DNA of 64,000 bases from Hysterium pulicare CBS 123377 (taxonomy: Eukaryota > Ascomycota > Dothideomycetes > Hysteriales > Hysteriaceae): contig AJFK01000539.1 of assembly GCA_000467715.1 (NCBI GenBank), positions 1 to 64,000 on the forward strand, in the 5' to 3' direction. The first letter of the stretch is position 1, and each line of letters opens with the position of its first letter. The notes below the pieces were generated by a model that did not search any database, was not told the origin of the DNA, and saw only the letters and a list, made by a program, of their open reading frames with translations. Position numbers and translations under genes: made by a program. Shown here piece after piece: positions 12,028-22,490 of the stretch.

Positions 12028-12628
12028 ATGCCAGGCGGAAAAGGTGCGCGCTTGCCCCAACTCTAGCAAACTCGTTCTTGCTGCCAAACGAAGCATACTG
12101 ATTACTATCGTCGTCTAGGAAAGACAGGTGGCAAGACAGGCGGCAAAGGCGACGCGCATGTCAAGACCTCCAAGTCGCACTCCGCCAAAGCTGGACTTCA
12201 GGTGAATAGCCTTGCATCCCTCAGTTTGCGCCAAAACAAACCCTTTATCTTATCTCATCATCCTCTTCTCCAGTTCAAAACGCGAGGCGCTAACATGATC
12301 TTGATGACAGTTCCCCTGCGGTCGCATAAAGCGTCACCTCCGCAACATAACGCGACAGAAGACCCGCATCGGCGCCAAAGCCTCCATCTACCTAACTGCC
12401 GTACTCGAATATCTGACGGCCGAGGTCCTCGAACTCGCAGGCAACGCCGCTAAGGATCTCAAAGTGAAGCGCATTACACCCAGGCACTTGCAGTTGGCTA
12501 TTCGCGGAGATGAAGAACTCGATACGTTGATCCGGGCAACGATTGCGTTTGGAGGCGTGCTGCCGCATATCAATCGCGCTTTGTTGTTGAAGGTGGAGCA
12601 GAAGAAGGGAAAGAAGGTTGAAGCATAG
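12028..12628 (+). CDS. htz1: Histone variant H2A.Z
   Basis: H2A.Z replaces H2A in nucleosomes flanking promoters; SWR1 deposits it and INO80 is linked to its removal. Exons 12028-12043, 12119-12201 and 12311-12628 total 139 codons (138 residues), the usual length. The tail [17 protein letters not shown] is lysine/glycine-rich. The core shows [11 protein letters not shown] and [18 protein letters not shown]2A.Z-specific [21 protein letters not shown] is followed by [26 protein letters not shown], where the GGVLPHI block marks H2A.Z rather than canonical H2A. The first exon is only 16 bases. The ino80 gene lies at the other end of this window. Confidence 0.96.
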
Positions 12629-14265
12629 ATTTCTTGCCCTTCTCTACCTTTCTGAGTACTCTGGCCTGGGTAATTCGAACATGGAAAGCGGGATCTGAGA
12701 TGGAGGGGTGGAGGTGCAGTTGTTGGATTGCCCGTGTTTCGTGCGGGCCGATTTGGTTTATTGCAACTTAGGCTCATTCTCTTCTGATTCCAGGAACGTT
12801 CGCCCGTTCGACTTGTTTCGTCCATCAGGCTGTTTGGGGGAAAATATAAAAACATCCCTCCCATACGAAAATGAACGGTTGGAATGGACTGGATGTATTT
12901 GGAATACCTCTTTGTGCTTCTGGTCGATGGCGGCATGGATAGCAGTACGGGAGCAATTTGTGTTTATTCTGTCCGGCGTGTGATTCGGTGTTGAGGGCAA
13001 ATTGGGGGACTCTGGCGGTCAAAGGGATTGTAGCACTAACTTCCATAGCTAATAAAAACATGACTAGAAAAGTCTCCTCCTGTATTATCATGTGATGGTT
13101 GGACCCGCCAATAGTTTTGTAGATGATTCACGGAGACTATTGCGTTGTCCACACAATCACGAGCGGAGTTATCACAGGGATGCCAACGCGGCTGATAATA
13201 TGGTACCTGTATTGGATTGCTTGATGATTCCACGATTAAAGTGTACTACAGTTCAGGGCAACTGTATTAAAAAGAACAGACGAGTCTAACGTACACTTAA
13301 GCCGTGCGTGGTGAAATTTCTCATATTAAACGATCGTTTATGAAGAAAGCTAGTCAAGCATTAAAGTAGTGTACGAATAAAGCAACCGGATTACACCCTA
13401 CCCCTTCCATTCCTCGCAAATGCCAAACATTTAGTGTGTAAGATAGATACCACTACGTGCAGATGTTTATGAAGAAAAAGAAAACAGACTTTGCTCAAAT
13501 ATTAAAAAAGTAAGCAGACGAGACTATGCATGTTATTCGGAGAAGCTATGGACATTTGCTGATCGTGGCGCGAAAACTTCGTAAAGATTGTCGTTGTTCG
13601 TCCGATCGTGCCGGGTTTTGTCTCTTGAGGTCTACCGTGGATTGGATTGTGGTTGACTTTCATAGGCCAGGCTGTTGACGGCTCGGGCATCCAAATGATG
13701 CTATCTCGTAGCCCAACTTCGTGTTTTGGGGCATTCAGCAGGTCGTGATCGTATGCAATATCGTCATCGTCGTTTGGAAAAGGCGTGTGCTCATGCATGA
13801 AGATACTTTAAAACTGAAGGATGGACAGTAGACATGCCCTCATCAAATGTGGAAATGTAAAAGTAAAAGTAAGTGATGAAAAGGTATTGAGGGCGATGAA
13901 AACGCAACACATTGAAAACAGAAAACGCACAAACACGCACTAATACATGCCTCCTAAGAAAAGAAGAGAGAGGGGGGAGGAAACTGTGAATTAGATCCAA
14001 AGAGTTCCTTCAAATGCTTTTTTCAAATACCCAATTCAGAGAATGCGAATTTGGGGCTGGAGCGCGGACCCCATATGATGTTATCTCTACCATCGTAGCG
14101 TCATTCTTCATATACGTCGTGAGAATATGTTGCCTCCCATGGGCCAATCAACACCGAGGCCGTTAAAATCATGCTCTTGGCTTCCCTGACTGCCCCGTCT
14201 GTGTCACTTGGAGGACGTAAGCGTTTGTTGTGACTGACGTCTCATCATCCTCTCATAGGTCGTCC
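12629..14265. other. Convergent intergenic region H2A.Z/pin4
   Basis: 1.6 kb between convergent genes. It holds one ATG-initiated minus-strand frame (13502-13798, listed separately) and otherwise looks like 3' UTR and spacer. Confidence 0.45.
13502..13798 (-). CDS. Doubtful small orphan ORF, 98 aa
   Basis: ATG-initiated frame in a convergent intergenic region. The product has an acidic DDDDIAYDHD stretch, then a Pro/His-rich segment, with no signal peptide, membrane helix or recognised motif. Length alone does not prove coding, and the position suits a 3' UTR of pin4 or of H2A.Z. It is listed because the composition is not simply that of random AT-rich DNA. Comparison with close relatives would decide. 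Confidence 0.22.
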   Translation of the reverse strand: MHEHTPFPNDDDDIAYDHDLLNAPKHEVGLRDSIIWMPEPSTAWPMKVNHNPIHGRPQETKPGTIGRTTTIFTKFSRHDQQMSIASPNNMHSLVCLLF

Positions 14266-16162
14266 CTATTCTACAACAATTTCAACTCCAGACTGGGACG
14301 ACAATTCGTCACTACCTCGACCGTGGTGTCCATTTTGTCTTCCACGGGAGAATCCTGTACCCCGTTCTGGAATGGGACCTCGAGGTTGCCTTGATGGCAA
14401 TCCCTGGTTCCTTTCTCGACTTTGATCGTCGTAGTTTGTGCTGAAGGCTCTGTGCCCCCCAATAGGCCCCGGGTTTTCTCGATCCCAGGACATCATCTGA
14501 CGTAACGCGCGTGGACTACCACTCTGTCCAAAACCACTTCCAAGGCTCATGCTGTTTAAGCCATTGACCAATAGGCTCTCGTCACGTTGTGACATCGATG
14601 TCGCAGTTGGTGTAACGCTAGGATTCGTCGATGCCGAGCTACTGGTCCCATACATACCAGTCTCGTAACCGCCTCTTAAATTAGGGTAGCTTGCTGTTGA
14701 TGGAGCTGGAGATGGCGTGTACGACCGCAGATCGGCATAAGACTTTGCTGCTCGCAAGTTAGGTGCCGCTGCCAACCCGCCGGGTGAATCCGGGAATCCA
14801 AGGAAACCAGACGCCTGTCGGCCGAGGGTGTTGTAGAAGCCTTCTGACGCACGGACGTCACTGAAGTCAGTCGTTGCGGCGCGATTGAGTCCTCGACGCG
14901 GTTGTTCATGGCTGGCTGGTAATTGTGGCATAGGCGGGCTCAAATTCGGATTGTCATGGACTCTGAAGATGTGCACCTGACGTTGCTCACCGGTGCCCTT
15001 GGACAAATGCATGAGACCCATTTGATGGGCCAAAGTATGAATGATGCGTCTCTGGCTGGGAGCCAGCGAAGAAGGGAATGTCATACTTTCACGGTCAGGA
15101 CTTTCTTTAAATAATAGGAGCTGCGAGTAAAATTGCAAGACCTGAGGATCATTCAGGTCAACGTCTACGATCTTCGTTAGTAGGCACATCGTCGTCATAA
15201 TCATAAGATCGTATACGAACCAAGCTTGGGTCCTCGTCCAGATACTGGTGAAGGCGATGTAGCAGGTATATGGGAGGATAGAGAGCTGTAAGACGGCTGA
15301 GTTTGGAGGTTTCCACCCAGTGGCCTATGCTGCTCTTCTAGCTGGCCCCTGCGCTCCCGCTTCTCGCGCTCAATCCTTTCGCGTTCAGCCAGGGGAAGCA
15401 TCTTCTTGTACTCAACCCTAAGTTTCCGCCCATGAAGCTCAAAGTGGTTCATTGTATCAATGACCTGAGCAGTTTCGTCTGCTGTTGTAAAATTTGCAAA
15501 GGCAAGTCCTCGAAAGACCCCATTATCAAAGTGATAGTTGAAAGCATACGGCAAAGGCAGTCGCAGATCAGTCATGAGCTGAACGAGCTGTTCCTTCTTA
15601 ACTGCGAAGGGTATGTTTTTGATCACAATGGCCGTGGGAATGAGTTCCTCATCCACGTCTTGAGCAAAGCTTTCCTGGCGAAGAGATGTCCCTAAAACAG
15701 AGTTTGGATGACCCGGTCCAAGTCCGGGAAGTGATGGAAAGCTGGGTAGAGGTTGCGGTTGGTCAAGCCATCCCTATAGCAGAAAAAATGTCAGCGCGAC
15801 TATCCATAGACTGCATACTTTAGAGTTCCTACCGTGGGCAAAGTACTCCTTCCTCTGCCTGACGATTTGATTCTATTTTGGCCATTGAGAGTGGACAGAG
15901 GATTGCTTTGGCCGAATGAGTTCGTGTTCCATGCCGCCGCCCCGAGATCGTAGCCATACCCTGAATGGATGGTTGCGTTCAACCGTTCGTAGTTTCGAGG
16001 TTGATCGTAGCCACGAGCATGATCCTCAGCGGTATACAGACCTCCACTTGGCAGTTGTCCGTATGCATCAAATTGTCGCGAAGGCTGGCGATGGAGTGTC
16101 TGAGGTTGGTGGCGATGCGACCCAGGCGACCGAGAGGACGGCGGGTCGTACGTGGAATACAT
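14266..16162 (-). CDS. pin4: RRM and R3H RNA-binding protein (Pin4/Cip2-like)
   Basis: RNA-binding protein of the Pin4/Mdt1 (budding yeast) and Cip1/Cip2 (fission yeast) family, linked to checkpoint and stress control of mRNAs. Exons 16162-15833, 15773-15221 and 15164-14266 give exactly 594 codons (593 residues). An RRM spans about 157-235, with RNP-2 AIVIKNIPF and RNP-1 GLAFANFTT. The R3H domain starts near 295 in exon 3 (FPSSLAPSQRRIIHTLAHQMGL) and is followed by a RQVHIFRV strand. The C-terminal half is disordered, Ser/Gly/Arg-rich, and ends in RGG-like repeats. The second intron uses the donor GTTCGT with a clear ACTAAC branch site. The frame upstream of 16162 is closed to a longer ATG start as far as I can see. 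Confidence 0.93.
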
Positions 16163-18376
16163 GTCGTGACTTATATGGGAAGGGAGGTATTATAGGACGG
16201 CGTTGGGTCTCGAGAAGGCCGCAGTTGTAATGAGCTTTTAGCACATTTGCGTGCTGCAGAAGGGCGCAGCGAGCGAGCAGAGGCAGATAGCAGGAATGAA
16301 AGACGATGGACGCAAGAAGATGGACAAACGAGTGTCGCGCGGATGAAAGACAAGGCAGTGATCAGAATGAGGCCGTCGAGGTTGGATGGTGGATGTGAAG
16401 GTCGGGTTGGTGTTGGCGTGCAGGGTTTATCCAGCTCCTTTCTCCTTTCGTACGCTGCGGTAGGTAAGCACCAAGCTGGCTGGATCGGCGGCGGTACGGA
16501 CGGGTAGCAAGCTGAGAGAGGAGATATCTCTGCTCGCACGCCTTGGAACAGCACGAAGGGCGAGGAGAGGGTGGTGGTGGGAAAAAAAGACAGGCGAGGA
16601 TGCACTCGCTCTAGGTTCGCACGGTGGGGCAGGCAGCAAAGTTGGTGTGCAAGATGACGGTGCGAGAGGGCGAGAGAGCGACAGCAGTTGGAGAGCAAGG
16701 CGCGCAGGAAATTTGCAGATGTGGCAGCGGCACGGCTGAGTCAGGGAGAGAGTTTCATTATACCGGACAGTACAGGCGGCGAAGGATGCGCTGGGGATGT
16801 CTCGTCTGCGGTCGGTCCCTTATTCTTGTTCGTGCTTCTGTTCGTTGTTGCGCTCTCTCGCTGCCCCTAATTGCCTCGTGCTAAGTATGGCCAGGACAGG
16901 GGGTCTTGTCGACTCTCTTCCACGAGCCGTTGACCTCTGCAAGTGTATTGGCATTCATGGTCTGCTCCACCCCAAATCTCGACATCCTGCAGCTGCTTGC
17001 TGCTATTGGACTTGGGCACGTCGACTAATCCCATACTACTACCGTGCTACACTCACCTCATTCCGCCTTCTGCATCTTTTGCTTTTGGAATTATTGGGCG
17101 GCCCGATGCGCGCGCCGGGCTTCGATAGTCTGCTGCTGGCTCTTCTCGAACAACAAAGGAAGAAGTGAACTGCGAGCAACGCCTCCCTTAGCTGCGACCC
17201 TTCAGGTATTGCCCATTTTGCTTTTTCTGTGCCACTGGGGCTTGTCTTATTGCCTAATGTCCTCTCGCACCAATACGGCCTGGTCGTCAGCAGCGTTCGT
17301 CCATCACAAATCAGCTGGACTTTGGTACTAACGGCAGGGTCTTGCTGTGCAAGAAGCCTGGCTTCGTTTCGGGATTCCCTTCACCTGCATATCGATATGT
17401 ACTTTTAGGCTGCGTCCTATTATTGCCTCAGCCGGCATAACTGTCTAAGCATACAGGATAACAAAAACAATGCGAGATACAGTATCCGAAGCTGGGAATC
17501 AGAGTGACGATGCCATCTACATGGCCTCCACAGCACCTCATCACGATGCCCACCATCAAGTCCATCACATGGTCTACACACTGTTTTGCTGCCGAGCAGA
17601 GGTCTGCATGTACTGACAAAGCGGGGAAAGCTGCCCAATACATGTCACACAGCAGCTTGTGGCAGCCCTTTCAAGGCCATTTACGAAGTTGAGAGGCCAC
17701 ACAGTGCTCTTGTAGCCGCTCGTCCTTGTCACATCTCGCCAAACCCCCTTCATCGCGGCATCCGACTGGCTGGAACCCAAGATCGCTGACCTGCAGACGA
17801 CCTGCAGCAGGATTATGATCATGTGATTTTGTGGTGGGACGTCAAGAAGTCTGGTTGGATTGTCCGACGTTTCCCAGAGCCATGAGGACGTCCACAATTG
17901 GCGGCAGAATCTATACGCCTCTAAAAGTACTACCACTCATGTGCTTCGGTGAAAGAGTCCTACATAACGATTTGAGGTTTGCATGTGGCTGTGAGGTAAT
18001 AGCCTCATCAAGCGATGCTATGTGATAACGTAGTCAAGATTCTTTAGTTCTGGGCAACACAAAAGAATAAGCGCTGAGGATTATGAATGCTTGCACCGTG
18101 GCCCTAGATCTATCTAGACATGCCGAATCACTGACGAGCTGCAAAGCTACAGGTAGCAAATCCTATCTGTACCGCGACCTAAAAGCGGCCTGAAAGCAAA
18201 CGGGCTTGCATTGAGGAACACGTTAAGCTCCCGAACGGATCCAGAAACGGAAAGCTCTGCGATTGTAAGGTAGCACAATTGTGCTGGCACTTCCTTATTC
18301 AAATATTAGCTGCGGACTTTTGAAGATGTAGTCGACACAGCATGTTGCTCTAGACCGGGCTCCTGATATGTTCATT
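16163..18376. other. Gene-poor region pin4/lin1
   Basis: 2.2 kb upstream of pin4 and downstream of lin1, both on the minus strand. Many overlapping short frames occur on both strands (16170-17330), none with recognisable domains, and the longer ones begin at GTG/TTG. The first several hundred bases are expected to be the pin4 promoter and a long 5' leader. The function of 17.0-18.3 kb is not visible. Confidence 0.4.
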
Positions 18377-19732
18377 TCAAACAAAATCCACGACTCTAGA
18401 CCATTCAGAGTCTCCAACGCGTCTGAACTCGACTCCTTCTCCAAAATAGCCAGCGTTTTTCCAGTCCATCATTATCTGTCCGTCGTATGGGCCATGCCTT
18501 TCCCCGCCATCGTGGCCATCGGACCATCTGTATTCCCATTGCCCAGCCTGTCTTAAGTCTTTCTGTAATGCATCTTCGCTAGGTCGTTCGACCCATTCCT
18601 CACCAGTTTCGCTTCGATATTGGCGAACAAACATTTCTCGTTCTGTGTGGTAGATTTCCTCCTGGCCTCGTGTGAGCATTTGGTCAGCAGCTCCTGTGAT
18701 GGCTTCAACAGCTTCTTTACGTCGCACTTCCTGGGGATCCTCAGCAATGCTCTCATGATCAATGTCCATAGCGCTGTTGCCCTTTCGCTTGTTCTTCTGC
18801 CATTTTGGCTTTTCTTTCTTCTTTCCTCTGCCCAAGCGTTGCAGGGCTTCCAAGACCGTCTCCCCCTTTTCTAGATGTATTATCAAAGTAGAAAGAATAT
18901 CACTAGTTAGCATTGAATCATCGGCGATGTTCCGTTGCCTCCGCTCTGCATCCCGCTTGTCCTGTGCTTCTTTGGCTTTCCTTATATCCTTCTTCGACAC
19001 GCCTTCTAGCCAAGTGTCGTGCAATGCGTCGGGGTCTGCAGCCTTCCTAATATAGTTTCCACTTTCATCAAATCTACCCTCCTCACCCTCTGCTTTCATG
19101 TTGAATGCATCAAGCTTTGGTGCATGCTTCTTCTTCCCTCCTGCCCCGATCTCCTCATCAATATCACTTCCCACTCGATCTCTCTCCTCGTCGTCGCCAC
19201 TATCACTGCTGATCTCGTCGTCTTGCGCCCTCGATCTCTCGCCAGGGGAGAAGTTGGCGGATACATGCCCACCGGATTTACTGTTCGCTTCCTGCCCTTC
19301 GATCTCGTTCTCATCGAGGAATCGCACACCCTTCTTTCTCTTGCCTTCGCGGATGAGGTCCTCATCCTGGTCACCGTCCTTGAGATCATCCTCTAGCTCG
19401 GCAAACATGTCATTGTCCTCCTCGTCTTTTGAGCCGGCAGCTTCGACCTTTGCTTTTGCATCCGCACGAGCATCGAAATTCTCGGTAGAGCTATCCGACT
19501 CGTAGCCATCTATGTTCACTGCATTCCGTTTTATTTGGCCCCCTTTGCCGATCTCGTCCAAGTCAAGTACAGCATCTTCTTCAGGCGCATCCGGGGCGAG
19601 GATTGAGGGGTTGCGATAATCGAATCGAGGTTTCTTAGATGAAGGTTCGGCCGTGTCCAGATGATGCGTTCGTGTAAACTGGTCGCCAGCACGTTTTGGG
19701 CGCGGGACTGAAAATCCACTACTACTAGCCAT
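18377..19732 (-). CDS. lin1: GYF-domain protein Lin1/CD2BP2 (U5 snRNP associated)
   Basis: Single-exon, 451-residue homologue of yeast Lin1 and human CD2BP2 (U5-52K), a GYF protein that binds Prp8/Prp6-containing U5 snRNP particles during assembly. The GYF domain is C-terminal (about 397-451): WEYRWSD, HGPYDGQIMMDW, AGYFGEGVEFRRVG. The N-terminal half is acidic and disordered, with KRKKGVRFLDENE and the DALHDTWLEGV block typical of the family. The start used is the ATG at 19732 (MASSSGFSVPRPKRA). An open frame continues upstream, but the family starts near this Met. It is divergent from ufd1. Confidence 0.92.
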   Translation of the reverse strand: MASSSGFSVPRPKRAGDQFTRTHHLDTAEPSSKKPRFDYRNPSILAPDAPEEDAVLDLDEIGKGGQIKRNAVNIDGYESDSSTENFDARADAKAKVEAAGSKDEEDNDMFAELEDDLKDGDQDEDLIREGKRKKGVRFLDENEIEGQEANSKSGGHVSANFSPGERSRAQDDEISSDSGDDEERDRVGSDIDEEIGAGGKKKHAPKLDAFNMKAEGEEGRFDESGNYIRKAADPDALHDTWLEGVSKKDIRKAKEAQDKRDAERRQRNIADDSMLTSDILSTLIIHLEKGETVLEALQRLGRGKKKEKPKWQKNKRKGNSAMDIDHESIAEDPQEVRRKEAVEAITGAADQMLTRGQEEIYHTEREMFVRQYRSETGEEWVERPSEDALQKDLRQAGQWEYRWSDGHDGGERHGPYDGQIMMDWKNAGYFGEGVEFRRVGDSEWSRVVDFV

Positions 19733-20059
19733 GAGATCTGCAGTCCGGGGCAGCGATACTAGAAAGGAGCTAAATGATTGATGTGGGCTGCACGAAAGGA
19801 TTCTTGGAGTGTGAGAGCGGAGGCATTGAATCGCGCCAGGCGCTTCAAGGAGCTTGGACCATTTTGTATCCCACCTCAACTCTATTGGCTGGCGTCATCG
19901 CAGCTGCCTCCTCTTGCGAGCCACCATATTCACCTCGAAGCTCCATCTACATACCTAGGTAATTTACAGCCTGCGGATCTGCCTCTTCACCTCCTTCTAC
20001 CTACACACACGTGATTCACCGCGAAATTCTTATAGCAGAGGCGCTTCGAATATTTCACT
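19733..20059. promoter_or_regulatory. Bidirectional promoter lin1/ufd1
   Basis: 327 bases between divergent ATGs. A CACGTG E-box-type hexamer lies at 20008-20013, about 47 bases before the ufd1 start. Confidence 0.5.
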
Positions 20060-21261
20060 ATGGTACGTGCATGTACTCGTGAGCGCAAACACCACCTTGA
20101 ATACTCACATCTTCAGTTCAACCCCGGCTTCTACGACGAAGACGACCCCATGGCTATGTACCAGCAAGCTATGCTCCGTCGAGGAGGAGCACCCCGACGC
20201 TTCGATGAATACTTTCGCTGTTACCCCATCGCCATGTTGCCGGGTCCGGAACGGGACGATGCCAATCACGGCGGCAAGGTGTTTCTTCCGCCCAGTGCGT
20301 TGGACAAGCTCACTAGGCTACATATCACATATCCCATGCTCTTCGAGCTCATAAATGGTGCGAAGGACGGGAAGCAAACGCATGCCGGCGTACTAGAGTT
20401 CATTGCGGAGGAAGGCAAAATATACCTGCCGTACTGGGTACGTTTAGCTGTGCCCGACTTGTTCTTTCGGTGTGCTGATACATAGTGTTCTAGCTTATGC
20501 AAACCCTGGAAGTTGAACCAGGCGACTTACTCCAAGTCAAGTCAACCGACCTGCCCCTAGGAACGTTCATAAAGCTCCAACCACAAAACCCGTCTTTCCT
20601 AGAAATATCGGATCCAAAAGCCGTACTTGAGAATGCCTTCCGCAATTTCTCGTGCCTGACAACTGGCGACATCTTCACATTCGCATATAACGACAATGTA
20701 TACAGGATCGCTGTACTGGAAACCAAACCCCAAAGTGATAAGAAGGCTATCTGCACACTGGAGACGGACCTATCGGTCGATTTTGCTGAACCCGTTGGCT
20801 ACAAACCACCAGAACGTTCTACCAGCGGCACTAGTACACCTCGGAGCAGCAGAGGAGTTATGGCAGGCAAGAGCGGCATGATGCACACACATGGAACCAT
20901 GGCCCAAGCGATAAATTACGAAGCAATTGCCCCTACTTCCACTGCCGCTGCTACTGGCGCTAAAGCCGTCTCTTCTAACTTCTTGTCATCGGGACATAAG
21001 TTGACGTCGAAGAAGGGAAGTAAAGCACCCACACCTCATGCTTCGACGCCCGTTGCAGGCGCGTCGGCTAACGCGCCACCGGCTGCAGCGGTAAGGAGAA
21101 CGAATGGACCACAGCCGTTGAGATTGGCGCCAGGGAAATTGTTCTTTGGTTATGAAATCAAGCCTGTGAAGAGGAAAGATGGAGAGGGAGTAGAGAAGGA
21201 GGATAAGTTGAAGTTTCATGGCGAAGGGCAGACGTTAAGAAAAAAGAAGGGTGACAAATGA
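20060..21261 (+). CDS. ufd1: Ubiquitin fusion degradation protein Ufd1
   Basis: Cofactor of the Cdc48/p97 ATPase (with Npl4) that extracts ubiquitinated proteins in ERAD and chromatin turnover. The UT3 double-psi barrel is clear: RRFDEYFRCYPIAMLPGPER, GGKVFLPPSALDKL, THAGVLEFIAEEGKIYLPYW, LMQTLEVEPGD. The C-terminal half carries the low-complexity Cdc48/Npl4-binding region (LRLAPGKLFFGYEIKP). The preferred model is an exon of just the ATG (20060-20062), a 54-base intron 20063-20116 (GTACGT...TTCAG), then exons 20117-20437 and 20494-21261, giving 363 residues. The 54 bases are also in frame without a stop, so retention would add 18 residues (MVRACTRERK...). The family N-terminus favours splicing. 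Confidence 0.94.
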
Positions 21262-21735
21262 TTACTCTATGAACACCTCATATAGGAAAGTTATTTATGT
21301 TGGTAGGCGTTATCGAAGGCATTTCGATGGCGTAGGGCAAAGATTTGAAAGGCTCTGGCGTGTGGAACGTATCAGCTTAACAGGCGGGTCAAATTCGTCA
21401 GTCCCTCTGCCAGAACATCCGCACGTCGCGGATGACCAAGTCACTCATGAAGGGGCACTTAGCAGTCACATATATCTCTGTTGGGAGAGATCACTTGAGA
21501 CTAAACAAAGCCAACGTCCCTTCATTTCTCTTTTTTTTTCTTTGACATGTTCAGTGTGATACCGAACCGGCCTCCTGCTGCATATTGAGAGTTCACCAGA
21601 GTATCGCACTACCAGCGCCAATCTCCGTACATGATGACCCTAATGTACTGATTCTGACCTCAAACTTGGGGATTGTAGAATGTGTGGCGCTCGCATAACT
21701 GGGCAAGACCAACTAAATTAAGCCCGTCCATCCTC
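21262..21735. other. Convergent intergenic region ufd1/Myb-like gene
   Basis: 474 bases of probable 3' UTRs. Nothing further seen. Confidence 0.4.
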
Positions 21736-22490
21736 TCAAATGCTCTCGTCTGCAGCGATACGACGACGTTTTGTTCCGCCGTTCTTGAACATATTCGGGG
21801 TTGTGTCACTGCCGTCTTCGTCATTCTTGTCCTCACCAACAGCGTCATCCAGCTCTTCTTGCTTGATAGCTTTCTTGCTCAGAGCTTTAGATTTCTTGTC
21901 CTTTTTCGTAGTGGCAGGCATTTTCTGCTCGTTGTCGCTTCCCATATCACCCTCACTCTCTCTGTCAGCTTCTCCAGTCTGTCTGCCACGCTTCTTTGGA
22001 GCGCTCGTGGCAGCGGTACGACCCTTGGCGTTCATATCAGGCAGTGCCTCGCCCGCATCCTCGTACAGCTTACGGTGTTCTATGCGCAGTTTTGAGAGGC
22101 GGATTCGGACACCGTTGAAGTTGGAGCCTAAATAGGTAGCATGAGTGAAGGGCACGTTGATCATGAAGAATGATGGTAAAAGAGCTGAAGGATAAGGCGA
22201 AAGGGTTCACGAACTGGGAAAAAACTTCAACAAGTTACGACATTCGGCTTCTGTGACGGAACGACCGAAGGTGAGGAGGAGCAGCTAGGGAATGTCAGCT
22301 GCTATTTTACATATTGGAAGGGAACAAAAGGGAGGAAGACAGGGTCAGCACCTTGCGATCTTGTTCTGCAGTCCAGCGGAAGTTCTGCATTCAGGTCAGT
22401 AAGAAAACGACGATAGGGGAGATGGATGTTGTTCACCTTGTCCTTTTCGGCTGCCTTCTCATTGTCTGCTGACTTAGCCTTAGGAGGCAT
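21736..22490 (-). CDS. Small Myb/SANT-like fungal nuclear protein
   Basis: Four exons fit: 22490-22437, 22384-22352, 22284-22215 and 22127-21736, exactly 183 codons (182 residues). The core NFRWTAEQDRKLLLLTFGR, then NLLKFFPSSNFNGVRIRLSKLR, has the W...E/D..LL spacing and following helices of a Myb/SANT-like fold. The same arrangement occurs in many small Pezizomycotina proteins without assigned function. The tail is Lys/Glu-rich with nuclear-localisation-like clusters (KKRGR, KRRRIA). Exon 2 is only 33 bases, and intron 3 starts GTTCGT. It may bind DNA or chromatin; the role is unknown. Confidence 0.78.

Noticed and set aside
12388-12936. 182-residue minus-strand frame over H2A.Z exon 3
   Set aside because: Antisense shadow of a conserved histone exon; no recognisable protein.
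17574-17936. 120-residue minus-strand frame in the pin4/lin1 gap
   Set aside because: Starts at GTG; no domain, and composition unlike the neighbouring genes.
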